This document shows positions 12,090 through 23,048 of a stretch of 64,000 nt of DNA, one piece after another; the first letter of the stretch is position 1, and each line of letters begins with the position of its first letter. This stretch comes from Phyllostachys edulis (lineage: Eukaryota > Streptophyta > Magnoliopsida > Poales > Poaceae), in the NCBI GenBank assembly GCA_036346405.1, contig CM070548.1:66054877-66118876 (forward strand), given 5' to 3'. Position numbers and translations under genes: made by a program. The notes beneath the pieces are model-generated. The model saw only the letters and a program-made list of their open reading frames with translations. It had not been told where the DNA came from and ran no database searches.

Positions 12090-13290
12090 GCATCGATTAC
12101 CTATTAAATCTGGTTTTAGGCCTTATAAGCACCACCTAGAAGATTTAATCTGATATATATGATCGGATCAAAGAAGAAATAGACCGATTGTTGAAGGTTT
12201 GGTTTTATTAGGCCATGTAGGTATCTTTGAATGGATTTCTAACATTGTCCCTTGAGAGAAGAAAAGTCTTGGTAAGTTGAGAGTATGCATTGATTTTAGA
12301 GATTTAAATAAAGCTACTCCTAAAGATGAATATCCTATGCCTATAGCCGACATGTTGATTAATGATGCTTCAGGACATAGAATAATTAGTTTCTTAGATG
12401 GTAATGCTGGCTATAATCAGATTTTTATGGCCGAAGAAGATATGTCTAAAATGGCCTTTCGTTGTCCTGGTTTTGTTGGTTTGTTTGAGTGGGTTGTTAT
12501 GACTTTTGGTTTAAAGAACACCGGTGCTACTTATCAAAGGGCCATGAATTTAATTTTTCATGATCTGCTTGGTGTTATCCTAGAGGTATACATTGATGAT
12601 ATAGTTGTTAAATCGGATGACACAGATCATCACTTAGCCGATTTATGTCTAGCCTTTGAACGAATGCGTCCGTATGGCTTGAAGATGAACCCACTCAAAT
12701 GTGCTTTTGGTGTGTCGGCTGGTAAGTTCTTAGGATTTATAATACATGAGAGAGGCATAGAAATAGATCATACTAAAATAGAGGCTATTAAGAAAGTAAA
12801 GGCACCACAGTGTAAAAGGGACATGCAAAAGTTTCTTGGAAAAGTGAATTATTTGAGGAGGTTCATATCCAATTTATCTGGTAAGGTCAGTGCATTCACC
12901 TCGATACTTCGGTTAAAGAAAGAAACCGAATTTACTTAGGGGCAGAGCAGCAACAAGCATTTGAGGATATTAAGGAGTATTTGTCTACACCTCCTGTATT
13001 GAGGGCGCCCAAACCCGGGATGCCATTTCGGCTATATATCGCTGCAGAAGAAAATGTCATCGGTGCTATTTTGACACAAGTAATAGATGGCAAGGAATAT
13101 GTTATCACTTACTTAAGTCGGCGTCTCTTGGGAGCTGAGACGAGGTATGTGTTTATTGAAAAATTATGCTTATCCTTGTATTATGCTTGTACTAAGTTGA
13201 GGCATTATTTGCTGTCTAGTACTTGTGTTGTTGCATGTCAAACCGATGTTATTAAATATGTTGCAACAGCCGATTTTAAGTGGTAGAATC
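12090..13290 (+). pseudogene. pol: A2 reverse transcriptase and RNase H, broken
   Basis: The first RT motif (about 12090-12270) contains stops. The open block 12277-12939 holds RT core motifs in order: RVCIDFRDLNKATPKDEYP, FLDGNAGYNQI, VVMTFGLKNTGATYQ and the catalytic YIDD (EVYIDDIVVKSD near 12590). A TAG at 12937, where tryptophan is expected, separates it from the gypsy-type RNase H in 12981-13286 (RLYIAAEENVIGA, then ITYLSRRLLGAETRY). The product would copy element RNA into DNA and remove the RNA strand. At least two nonsense changes plus a frameshift near 13280 inactivate it. Confidence 0.8.
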
Positions 13291-14445
13291 GGAAAGTGGG
13301 CTCATGCGTTAATAGAGTATGATTTGGCTTATGAATCTTTGAAATCTATGAAAGGCCAGATTGTAGCTAATTTCATTGTTGATCATAGAATTGATAATGA
13401 TATAGAGCTGGTTGATTATGTGTCTATACATCCATGGAAGTTATACTTTGATGGCTCGGCTTGTAGAGAAGGACAAGGAGTTGGTATTGTTTTAGTTTCA
13501 CTTAGAAGTGTTGTTTTTGAAACATCGGTTTGTTTAGAATATTTTTGTACAAATAACCAAGTCGAGTATGAAGCCCTTCTGTTAGGATTGCAAATTTTAG
13601 AGTTCATGGGTGTAAAGAATGTAGAGGCGTTTGGTGATTCATTGTTAGTTGTGCAGCAGGTGTCTAAGGTTTATCAGTGCTTTGATAGATCACTAAATAG
13701 CTATTTAGAAAAATGTTTAGAGGTCATAGCAACTCTAGATGATTTCACTATTAGTCATATATCCAGAGAAGAGAATATTAGAGCAAATGACTTGGCACAA
13801 CAAATATCTGGTTATCAAGTTAAAAGAGGTAAATTGTTCATGATAGAAAAACTGATGCTAGAAGTTGCTACAATATGTATAGCCGAACAACATAATGGCA
13901 GTTCGGATGCTTTGGAAATATCAGACTCTGCAGAATCTAATGATTGGAGAAAGCCTCTAATTGATTATTTAGAAAACCCTAGCCAATCTGTTGATAGAAA
14001 GCTTCGGCGACAAGCGTTAAAATATACATTGCTTGATGGAGAGTTGTATCGCCGAACTATAGATGGATTACTTTTAAAATGTTTAGGTTCAGATCAATCT
14101 AAAGTTGCTATAGGTGAGGTGCATGAAGGCATATGTGGTACACATCGATCGGCTCATAAAATGAAGTGGTTATTAAGAAGAATTGGTCTTTATTGGCTGA
14201 CTATGTTGGAAGATTGTTTTAGATATTACAAAGGGTGTGAGTCTTGTCAGAAGTTTGGTGATGTGCAATTGGCGCCTGCTGCTATGTTGCATCCTATAAT
14301 TAAACCATGGCTGTTTCGTGGATGGGGTTTAGATTTTATCGGCCAGATATACCTTGCATCTTCTAAAGGTCATTGTTTTGTTTTGGTAGCCACAGATTAT
14401 TTCACTAAGTGGACAGAGGCTGTTCCTCTTAAAAACATGAATTGA
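13225..14445 (+). pseudogene. pol: A2 second (archaeal-like) RNase H and truncated integrase
   Basis: 406 open codons. Residues near 70-200 are a second RNase H: KLYFDGSACREGQGVGIVL, then NNQVEYEALLLGLQ, then EAFGDSLLVVQQV, with the D, E and D positions of that fold, and ISREENIRAND near its end. This extra domain marks the Tat (Ogre/Retand) lineage. The integrase amino end follows (HEGICGTHRSAHK, then CESCQKFG, the zinc-binding HHCC pattern), then the first part of the catalytic core (LDFIGQI, then ATDYFTKWTEAVPL). The frame ends at 14443-14445 before the second catalytic aspartate, where A2 homology stops. Integrase is therefore non-functional by truncation. Confidence 0.8.
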
Positions 14446-15005
14446 AGCTTACTGTTTTAAACAATAATTCTTGTGTGGTGAATCTTGTTCATTATAAGAG
14501 AAAATAAAATTTAGTGATCATCCAATGCTTATGTGTTCATCTCTTATTGCATCATCTAGTATTGACAATCTGCATCATGATGTTGAAGTATGGAAGAACT
14601 TACAAATCTTTTCACCATTGCTAGATGAATTTGCTATTGCTCGATTGAAATCTGATTATATGGATGAAATTTGTTTGATTCCGAAAGTTGTAGATTTGTC
14701 CATATGTGCTAACACTGCAAGTTTACAACTTCAGAGATTTGACTTGCATAAACGCTTCACTTACATTTGCAAAACTAGTTGCAATAATTGCTGTATGAAA
14801 AATTTAGTTTTGATTATTAACATATATGATTATTCTTGGGGTAATAATACAATGAGCTTTTATGATCGCTGTTGTTTTATAACATTAATTGTGCAACAAC
14901 GAAGAACTGTTAAAATAGATAACATATACATATACCATGCATACACCTTGGCTTCTTTGTTACACTATTTTTAGATTATCAAAAGCCGAGGACGGCTTTG
15001 TTTTC
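14446..15005 (+). other. 3' internal region of element A, no clear gene
   Basis: AT-rich sequence between the truncated A2 integrase and A's purine tract. An open frame at 14525-14974 has no recognised domain. The last bases before the tract read in the frame LCFQEGEDDEDMTP, like the carboxyl end of a CRM-type polyprotein that continues into the LTR. Whether the rest is decayed pol or the original body of a non-autonomous element cannot be told here. Confidence 0.45.
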
Positions 15006-15018
15006 AAGAAGGGGAGGA
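15006..15018 (+). other. Polypurine tract of element A
   Basis: AAGAAGGGGAGGA lies immediately before the TG that starts the 3' LTR, the expected site for plus-strand priming. It appears to be also part of the polyprotein coding frame (EGEDDED). Confidence 0.8.
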
Positions 15019-15431
15019 TGATGAGGACATGACCCCTATGGATACAACCAAATTTGTTATGCTTACTGTTCCAATTACAAGAGTTCGTACACTTCACTTA
15101 AATTATCAGGTGAGCTCGTTTTATGAGTGCCTTTATATTACATGAACTATATGATATTGCCTAATAACTATGTTGTTATTTTCAGGAATAAAAGACAGAG
15201 AGTGGTTGATTTGCAAGAGTTCAAGCTGGACCTATTTTGGAATCCAATTCGACCTCCAGAGATAGCATCGGTTTCAAATGTGCATAACTTTCACATACGG
15301 AGTCCGTTGGAGGTCCATGAGTACTTGATGGAAATATTATCTCGTTATCATTCCAACGGATCCAGCCGCACCTCCAAATTTCTTCTGTGCACGTCGAAAT
15401 CGTCAAAACAATCCGACACTAGGACAGCCCA
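15019..15431 (+). repeat. Element A 3' LTR, first part
   Basis: Matches the 5' LTR from its start TGATGAGGACATGACC with scattered substitutions and small indels. It stops at GCCCA (15427-15431), which is the target duplication of element B, and resumes at 48181. Confidence 0.9.
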
Positions 15432-17483
15432 TGTGAGAACCTGGGGTATTTAACTTGTAATACTTAACCATCAAATTGGTTCTAGCATTACAAATCAAAC
15501 GGGTACTTGTTCTTCACCGTCACAGCATTCAATGGACGGTAATCAACGCACAAACGCAGAGTCTTGTCTTTCTTCTTCACCGTCACAGCATTCAACGGAC
15601 TGTCATCCACTGCTAGCTATCATTTAACGCGGCTAAACACCTGGATTTCCGACAAAGATTGAGTCTTAACAGCTAAACAATGATTAGGCCTTAATGGTGC
15701 TGCTACAGGGATGGTCGGAACGAGCCACGCCCTCGGGCGCGCTGCGACCGCGAGTTTTGCCGGCGTGTTGCCGGCGAAGGAGAGCTTGACGGTGGTGGCC
15801 AAGCATGAAAATGGAACCAGCACGCTATTGCGCACCCGGAGGCACCGGCGGCGAGGTCGGAGGTGACCTGATGCGGTGGCGCGACGGCGAGGGGCGGAGT
15901 GGGAACTACGGGAAAACCGACAACCAAGCTACGACAATGCTACACGTGAACTAGAGCGCGCACGAGCATTAGAGGGGCTCCAGGGACTTACTGCGATGAC
16001 CCAGAGGTGGGGAGGCTGCCGGAGTCGGGCCGGCGACGAAGAACAGCGGCGGCGGCGATGGCGTTACGTGGAGGAGAGATCCTAGGCAAAGGTGAGAGCA
16101 AATAGATGTCAGACTTGCTCAAGTGACCCTAGTAGATGGTGAAAATGAAGGCAATCGAGAAATGCCTTACCGAACTGGCGCCGGAGAAGAAAAGGGTTCT
16201 CACGGCCATGAAAGGGGAAAAACTAAATTCCTAGAGCTCCTGTGTAGCATCCGACAAATTAAATGAGGGGTTTTGCTACGAACACCAAAGGGCACAAGAT
16301 GACGCACTTAAGTGAGAAGGGAACTCACTGGAGATCAAGCTCGCACCAGGGTGGCCTTCGGAGCGCGCATTGAGGCCGCCGAGAGCGCGAACTCGGTTTG
16401 TAATCTACAAGCAAGGTCAAAGGCAGCATTTGGCTTAGATGTGATCGACATGCAACGAGCAAGCCAGGGGAAATGGAGGTGAGGCTCTTACCAGAGAAGA
16501 GAGCAATGGCGAGCGCCTCCTCAGACCCGAGAGGAAGGATGAGGAGAGATGGAGGCAACCGGGGGGGGGGGTATTATCCCCAGGCGACGATGGAAATGGG
16601 AGCAGCGTTAAGTGGAGATGCTCCCGAATAGGTCGACAAGGGCGGTGGGAGACGGCGTCACACTGCACTGACGGAGGAGCGGTAGAGTTGGCGCGGCACG
16701 TGGCGCGCGAGTTCTGCTCACCCGCCAGCGCGAGGAAGGAGACGGGACTGACCGGTGGGGCCACGACGTCAGCGACACAGCCGCGAGTGCGAGATCGCAG
16801 CGAAAGGGGTCGGCGCGGGCCGTGGTCGATGTTGCGCGAGGACTTTTAACCTAGGCCGAAACGGTATGCAACCAGTGCCGCTGATTTTCCATCGGACGGC
16901 TGCATGCGATGCGTGTTAGGTGACTTGGTCGAGCCAAGTCGGCTCGGGTCAGACTTGAGTCTGGTTCGAGTCAGAGGAACAGTGATTTCAGATTTTGATT
17001 TAAAAAGGCTGAGACGATTGGGAATTTTTGGTGGTAGCTCCGAAGCTCTAAAAATTCTGAAATTTTTATGGCAGCTTACTGGATCAGAGGAAAACCTTGA
17101 ATAATTTTTCTAGAAATTTTAATGCGTTACATTGCTCTCTAGAAAATTCACAAGCTGCTGGTCCAGGGTTTTGACCAGAATTCATACTGGTTTGACTAGC
17201 TCTTTTGAAATAGCAAACAAAATCTAAAAATTATGAGATTTCTCAGAGAGGTTACTAGGATGATCTATAAGCTAGGAAAAATATTTCTAGGGGATTATCA
17301 CAGATTTGGTTATGGAGTTTTCAAGGACTAAAAATTCCATCAATAGAAACATTGATCTTAGGAAATAGGAAACCCTAGGGAAAAATTCCCAGAAATTTCA
17401 AATGACATCATGAGGCATCAAAAGTTTTAATTTATCCTCATTTTTATACATTTGAAACATACACCATTGTTTGGGATGTTACA
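15432..17483 (-). repeat. Element B 3' LTR, internally rearranged
   Basis: Begins TGTGAGAACCTGGGG and ends GGGATGTTACA on the plus strand. It matches the right-hand LTR (38119-48175) at both ends, but about 2.57 kb (right-LTR positions near 38188-40758) is replaced by about 100 bp of RT-gene sequence at 15500-15602. Its length is 2052 bp against about 4505 bp for the right LTR without C. A weak minus-strand TATA-like element (GGTTAAAAGTCC) lies near 16842. Confidence 0.85.
15500..15602 (-). other. Fragment of RT gene trapped inside the LTR
   Basis: The segment 15500-15579 matches 35467-35548 of B's own RT gene in the same orientation, with few changes. It then jumps back at the shared octamer TTCTTCAC and repeats positions near 35486-35506, and finally rejoins LTR sequence at TCATCCACTG. 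The source and the two internal junctions are read directly by comparison within the window. Confidence 0.85.
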
Positions 17484-17500
17484 AAACCTCCTCCCCTTAC
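17484..17500 (-). other. Polypurine tract of element B
   Basis: The minus strand reads GTAAGGGGAGGAGGTTT directly before the LTR start TGTAACATCCC. It is followed in plus-strand order by about 93 bp of B internal sequence and then by element G. Confidence 0.8.
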
Positions 17501-18125
17501 AAGAATCTCGTCCCGAGATTTCGGGTAGGTCGGAAGCTGGATAGGAAGGTTCTAAAAGATTACACAACATCTGCTGTCTTGATTTCCATTAAAGATTGTG
17601 TAACGTCCCGTTTCTCTTAGGTTCTTGCCCAGTTTTCAAAATAAAAGTAACCATTTGGTTTTGATGAGAGTTCAAAGCTTAACTTGAGTTTTCAAAAGAG
17701 CTTTAATGGATTAAACCAAACTTGAACGAAATCAGTTCGGTGCCTTACTGTTTATTTAGAGCTTGCTCGATCTCCCTCTTTCTCTCTGTGTGCCTTTGTG
17801 TTTGGTTTTCTCATTTCTAGACCTCTTTCGTGTCTAGAACTCTTTTCTCGTTCTCCCTCCCTGTTTCTGACTTCCCCGTAAATCCCTCCACATTTTTGTC
17901 AACTCCCTCAGTCCATTTGGGGTGCCCGTTGGAATCCTTTCGATTCCCCCTGTGCCCTCTCGGACCTTCTCCGTGGACCTCTCACCTCTCTTTGAACCCT
18001 CCTGAGTTCACTTGGGCGCTCTAGAGTTCCTCTGGACCTCCTAGTGCCCTTTTGGGACCTTCGTAGACCTCCTCTTGTCTATTTGAACCTCCCTCGTGTT
18101 CAAATAGACCTCCTCGTGGCTATTA

Positions 18126-19090
18126 GGACCGCCCCCTTGTTGAGATCTGGCCGTTAGGACCTCCTCTCTGGAGATCTTAACCGCTCAGACCTCCCCCTTG
18201 TTGAGATCTGGCCGTTAGGACCTCCTCTCTGGAGATCTTAACCGCTCAGACCTCCCCCTTGTTGAGATCTGGCCGTTAGGACCTCCTCTCTGGAGATCTT
18301 AACCGCTCAGACCTCCCCCTTGTTGAGATCTGGCCGTTAGGACCTCCTCTCTGGAGATCTTAATCGCTCGCACCTCCCCTTGTTGAGATCTGGCCGTTAG
18401 GACCTCCTCTGGAGATCTTAACTCGAGACCTCCCCTTGTTGAGATCTGGCCGTTAGGACCTCCTCTCTGGAGATCTTAACTGCTCGAGACCTCCCCTTGT
18501 TGAGATCGGCCGCTAGGACCTCCTCTCTGGAGATCTTAACCGCTCAGACCTCCCCTTCTTGAGATCGGCGCTAGGACCTCCTCTCTGGAGATCTTAACCG
18601 CTTAGACCTCCCCTTGTTGAGATCTCGCCGTTAGGACCTCCTCTCTAGAGATCTTAACCGCTCGAGACCTCCCCTTGTCGAGATCTCGCCGTAGGACCTC
18701 CTCTCTGGAGATCTTAACCGCAGACCTCCCCTTGTTGAGATCTCGCCGCTAGGACCTCCTCTCTGGAGATCTTAACCGCCAGACCTCCCCTTCTTGAGAT
18801 CTCGCCGCTAGGACCTCCTCTCTGGAGATCTTAACCGCTTAGACCTCCCCTTGTTGAGATCTGGCCGTTAGGACCTCCTCTCTAGAGATCTTAACCGCTC
18901 GCACTCTCCCCTTGTTGAGATCTCGGCCGTTAGGACCTCCTCTCTAGAGATCTTAACCGCTCAGACCTCCCCCTTGTTGAGATCTGGCCGTTAGGACCTC
19001 CTCTCTGGAGATCTTAACCGCTCAGACCTCCCCCTTGTTGAGATCTGGCCGTTAGGACCTCCTCTCTGGAGATCTTAACCGCACAGACCT
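18126..19090. repeat. 61-bp minisatellite in G 5' LTR, about 16 units
   Basis: Units of 58-61 bp contain TTGTTGAGATCTGGCCGTT, then AGGACCTCCTCTCTGGAGAT, then CTTAACCGCTCA. The spacing between the first units is 61 bp. Within a unit CCTCTCTGGAG can pair as a short hairpin. The first and last units are most diverged. Confidence 0.9.
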
Positions 19091-20082
19091 CACCCTTGTG
19101 TGGAGCTACCCGTTAGGGTCTCCCTTTTGGAGATCTTAGCCGTCCAGATCCTTCCCCTGTTGGATCTAAAGGTCCCGACCTCCTCAGGTCCAAGACCTCC
19201 TTAGCACTTGAACCCACCGTTGGCTCCCGCGGTCATATCGCTTAAGGCTTTGCCACCGTTACCTTAGGACTGTCCGATGTTGTTCGGATGGCCCGATCCT
19301 AAGGGCACGTTCGCTCGGTCCGAACGTCCCCTTCCCGTCCTAGCCGTTCGATCTAAATCAGACGGCCTAGTCTCGTTGGTCTGTTCGCTCGGTCCGAACG
19401 GCCCCTTTGTTTTGCGCCATTCGATCTTGATCTGACGGCTCAACTGTGAGGTAACGTTTGGATGGTCCGAACGTTCCTTTCCTTTTGGACCGCCTGATTC
19501 AATCGAGCGGCTCTGCTTTCTTCTGCGTTTTCCTTTGTTCCTGTGACCTCTTCTGGCAGTTTTGCAAGGACCACCTCCTTGATCCTTCTTTGGTCTTTTG
19601 TAAAGACCACCCTCGACCAGTATCCTGTTGGTCGGGTCCTCTCCTTGAGATCTTGACCTTTAGACCTCCTTGTGAAGATCTCGAGTGTCGGGACCTCCTC
19701 GTTGTGAGCCTTGAGGACCTCCCCGTCCGGGACCTCCCCTTAAGTGCTTGGACCTCCCGTCCGGGACCTCCCCCTTGAGCGTTTTGGACCTCTAGTCCAG
19801 GACCTCCCTGTGGTTGTTCGCAGAGACGACCCTTGCGGTGGGGCCACCTCTTTGACCAGTGGTGCACCCTTTTGACTGGCCCCACTCGCCAGCCTCTTTC
19901 AACCTTGTAATTATTGCTCTTGCCTCAGAACTCTGTGCGTATTTAATAGGTGTTGGGTCACATTAAATGCAGTCACATCTGAGGTACCTTATTTTAATTC
20001 TTTTAGGGCAAGCCCTGCCCTAGCTGCCCCGATTGCCAACACATCTCTGAACCCCTTTCCTGGTGCACTCCACCAACTCTGG

Positions 20083-20092
20083 CTATATATAG
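20083..20092 (+). promoter_or_regulatory. Candidate TATA box, G 5' LTR
   Basis: CTATATATAG is followed by GC-moderate sequence with no further TATA within 100 bp. The same site is conserved in the other LTR at 30632. Start of transcription would be expected about 30 bp downstream; this is inferred from motif and conservation only. Confidence 0.6.
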
Positions 20093-22208
20093 CCTAGGTG
20101 GGCAAACTCTTGTAACCTCTTGCTCACTTGCCCACCTTGCTCCTACCTTGTTCGCTCTTGGCTTGTGCTTGGAGCTTCACCTAGTGTGAGCCGCAGGAGT
20201 TGGCATCCTCTCTGGAAGACCTCCTCGCGGATTTTGCTGGTCTCTTGCTTAAAGGACACCCTCTCCTGCCTTGGACCTCCCTTGTTGTTCGGGGCCGCCT
20301 GTTTATCTGGTTTTGGTTGAGTTTTGTTTAAGTTCTTTTAGTTTTCTTTTGAAGTTCTTTGGCCTAGGGTGGTTTTGCTTATTTGGTTTTCTTGCGAACG
20401 TGTAGATCACGAGTTGGAGGAGATCTTGGACCCAGCTCTCTCTATTGAAGGCTCTCCACTGCTTGACCAAGGCAAGCCACAGACCTCCTTTTGATCATTT
20501 TGAACCTAGTTTTGCAAATGTATTTCGGTTTTACTTTATCATGCATGGCTATGTTTATAAGAAAAGGTTTGGGCGGTAGTTACTTTCCTACTTGCTGTTA
20601 TACCTCCTTTGTTCTCTGCCCCTATCATGTTGTTATGTTCACCTTGTGAGCCCTAGGATGGTTATTTAGTTGGTATTTCTTGTTATTTGCCAACATGGGG
20701 CCGTAGGTTATGTATCGCTTCGCTCTAGAAATCGTGGGACTGTGAATCATGTTTCATTCCTAATAATCTTGTCTAATGAGCTATGGAACCTGTGGTCGGT
20801 GCCACTGTTAAGCAGCTATGGCAGGATGCCTAAGTTGTGTTGACCGTGGTGTGAGGCCACTTTGTTAAAAACTGTTGTGCCAAGGCTGGGTGGTCTTTTG
20901 GCATGGGTAATTACAAAAGGTTTTGCTGAGGCAAGAAGGCAGGGAGTGAGTAGTGGGTGCTATGCACATCTGGGTTTGTGGAAGTCTTGCCTTAGCACAA
21001 TTAAGGACTTCACTTTGTGTCTGTTGAACTAGGCCAAACAGTGCAACCATAAGATCATTTTATGGGAATGGTCTGGGCTGAATAATTAGCAATGAGATGG
21101 CTTGGGGCTGTTGTGGTTGAGCGAGTGATTCGTTGGCGCAAGAGGGGGCACCCCATAACCCTGCGGATTTCTAGACCACAGGAGGGGATTGCGAAACCTT
21201 AGCGGGCAGCTCGAGTCAGTTCAAAGCTTTGTAAAGGCCTTGCCGCGCTCTCTAGACTGCTCACCTTAGGAAGTGAGCAAGGGTGACCGGAACCCATCCC
21301 GCTAGAGAGATCGTGGATTGTGGGTAAAGTTGTACACCTCTGCAGAGTGTAAAATCTATTCGAATAGCCAAGTCCTTAGTCATGGACATGCTCAGTGAAA
21401 ATGGTGCAAGGGGTAGTTGTTTCAAAAGTTTGTGCCACTGGACACTTCAGCGAGATGCCTTGGCTTTGCCTCGAAGAGACCTTGGCCGGCTCCAGAGGGG
21501 TCAGGGTTGGCTCGGGTTGTGGTCCAGGGGTTGGTTCGGACCTCTGGAGTGGGTGCTCTAGAGTGGTTTTTGGGTGAGGACCTGGCCACTGGTGTGACCA
21601 GACCTCCCCCATTTTGGTTGTGGATGTGAGTTGGTGCTCACTCCACTCTTTCAAAACATCAAATGTAATATGTACTATTGCTTTACCTTGCTGCTTTTCA
21701 ATCTATTACTATTATTATTGTCAAACCTGGCTTTGTGCAAACTAACCATACAGCTCTCAAATGGTAAGCCCTTGCATGACTACTGTTGCATAAATGCTCC
21801 CTGTGACTTGCTGGGTACATTCAAAGTACTCATGGCTTAAGCCCTGTGTCAAAGCATTCTGAAGATGATCAAGTGCAAAGCGGTCTGAGACCTCTTTGAA
21901 GAGGAGTTCTTCGACGATCCAGCTGCCTAGGACGTCCTCCACCCAACAGCCTGTGGTGCTTGTTGGATGGCTTTTGCGTGCTTTTGGTGTTGGAGCCCTA
22001 GAGCTCCTTGTTGCCAGTTGTAAGTCCTTGTTGGTTTTGTAAGCCCTCAGTGGCAGACCTCTGGTTAACAAGCTTGACCATAAGGTCCTGTTATATATTA
22101 AGTTTAATTTGTCTGCTTCATCTCTGTTTGACCTCGTGGTTATGATGTTAGCTTGTGTTCTTGTGTGAGCTAGCTTCTGTTGTCCTGGGACTAGCTCGGA
22201 TGCACAGG

Positions 22209-22412
22209 GGCAGGACCTCCAGGAGGTCCTACGGGACTTAACCTGGGAGGTCCTGTCGGACCTCTCTAGTGATATACCTGGAGGTGCTTTCGTGGGATGG
22301 CGGGCAAAGACCTCCAGGAGGTCTTAAAGACCTCCTGGGAGGTCGGTTGCGGTCCAAGACCTCCAGGAGGTCCTGAAGACCTCCTGGGAGGTCCTAGCAG
22401 ACCTCCTCGGGA
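22209..22412. repeat. GACCTCC/GGAGGTC palindromes near the end of G 5' LTR
   Basis: Two perfect copies of GACCTCCAGGAGGTC and two of GACCTCCTGGGAGGTC, plus partial copies, lie within 200 bp. In the transcript these would fold into a run of stable hairpins just upstream of the primer site. Confidence 0.8.
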
Positions 22413-22519
22413 ATGCATCGAGCGGTGCTACCACTCCTCCCTGTGGTGGCACCGCAGCGCAAAAAAAAAATGGTCCTTCCGAACCTCTTGCGGTATATCA
22501 CAGGGTGGGTCGTCACAGG

Positions 22520-22531
22520 TGGAATCAGAGC
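22520..22531 (+). other. Primer binding site of element G
   Basis: TGGAATCAGAGC lies two bases after the LTR and differs by one base from the Met-type TGGTATCAGAGC used by the other elements here. Confidence 0.75.
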
Positions 22532-23048
22532 CCTGGTCAGCTGTAGGACGTGGCCATAGATAGAAAGGTCGTTTTAGTTTTGATTCAAAAGATATTTTCT
22601 AAAAAGCAAATCAACTTAAAATTTGTTTGGTAGTTCTTTCCTTGCTCTGGTTCTATGCTACCCTTAACTTGTCTAAATCTTTTCTTATCTTATTCTACTC
22701 CAATCTTAACTCCTTCTTAGTTCTAATATCTTGTCTCTGCTGGAACCCTGATTTTAAGTCTAACATGACCTCCTTGCCTTTATAATTTCCATAGGGCTGA
22801 CTGTAGTAAGGTTAGGGTTAGTGGTCCTAGTCTGAGTCTCGCTTAGCTTTGGTCTCTAAGACCTCTGTTTTGAAGTTTTGTTGCCTCTTTTTGGCCTCCT
22901 GGCCTTCTAGTTTTCTCTTGGGTTTAACCAAGTCACCCCTAATAGATGATCTATCTTTCTCTATCTGTTCCCACTTATCTTGATGCTTTATCCCTCTTAC
23001 CTATTATGCTTTCTTTCTTACCTATTGAACCTTCAGAGTTTTGTCCAG
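22532..23048 (+). other. Leader of element G
   Basis: T-rich untranslated stretch between the primer site and gag. I see no gene, repeat or clear regulatory site in it. Confidence 0.5.

Larger units (their letters stand above)
5967..14445 (+). mobile_element. Element A2: Tat/Ogre-Retand lineage gypsy element, 3' truncated
   Basis: A second retroelement inside A. It has an LTR-like region ending ...CAACACA at 7847, a primer site of non-Met type, a Tat-type gag, protease with a DGGA motif, RT, RNase H, a second (archaeal-like) RNase H and the beginning of integrase. The second RNase H before integrase is diagnostic of the Tat (Ogre/Retand) lineage. The element stops inside the integrase core at about 14445 and no 3' LTR follows, so either its 3' part was deleted or it arrived by recombination. 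The left border at 5967 (TGTAGAACAGG) is a best guess from the TG dinucleotide and the end of A's gag; no target duplication can be shown. Confidence 0.7.
17599..22517 (+). repeat. Element G 5' LTR
   Basis: Starts TGTAACGTCCCG and ends GGGTCGTCACA. The partner is at 27596-32796. The order inside is a pyrimidine-rich start, a 61-bp minisatellite (18126-19090), a TATA box at 20083, a long transcribed-type leader and a palindrome cluster near 22209-22412. It contains no recognised gene; short frames inside it have no domain. Confidence 0.9.

Noticed and set aside
14525..14974. 149-codon ORF as a new gene
   Set aside because: AT-rich, no domain, ends just before the purine tract of A. Probably non-coding or decayed internal sequence.
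18126..19090. CRISPR-like array of regular repeats
   Set aside because: Units are contiguous 58-61-bp copies with no unique spacers, lie inside a plant LTR and have a homologous array in the partner LTR.
20120..20320. Short ORF conserved in both G LTRs (also 30669-30869)
   Set aside because: Conservation is that of the LTR pair itself. Only 66 codons, no domain, though it lies just after the TATA box.
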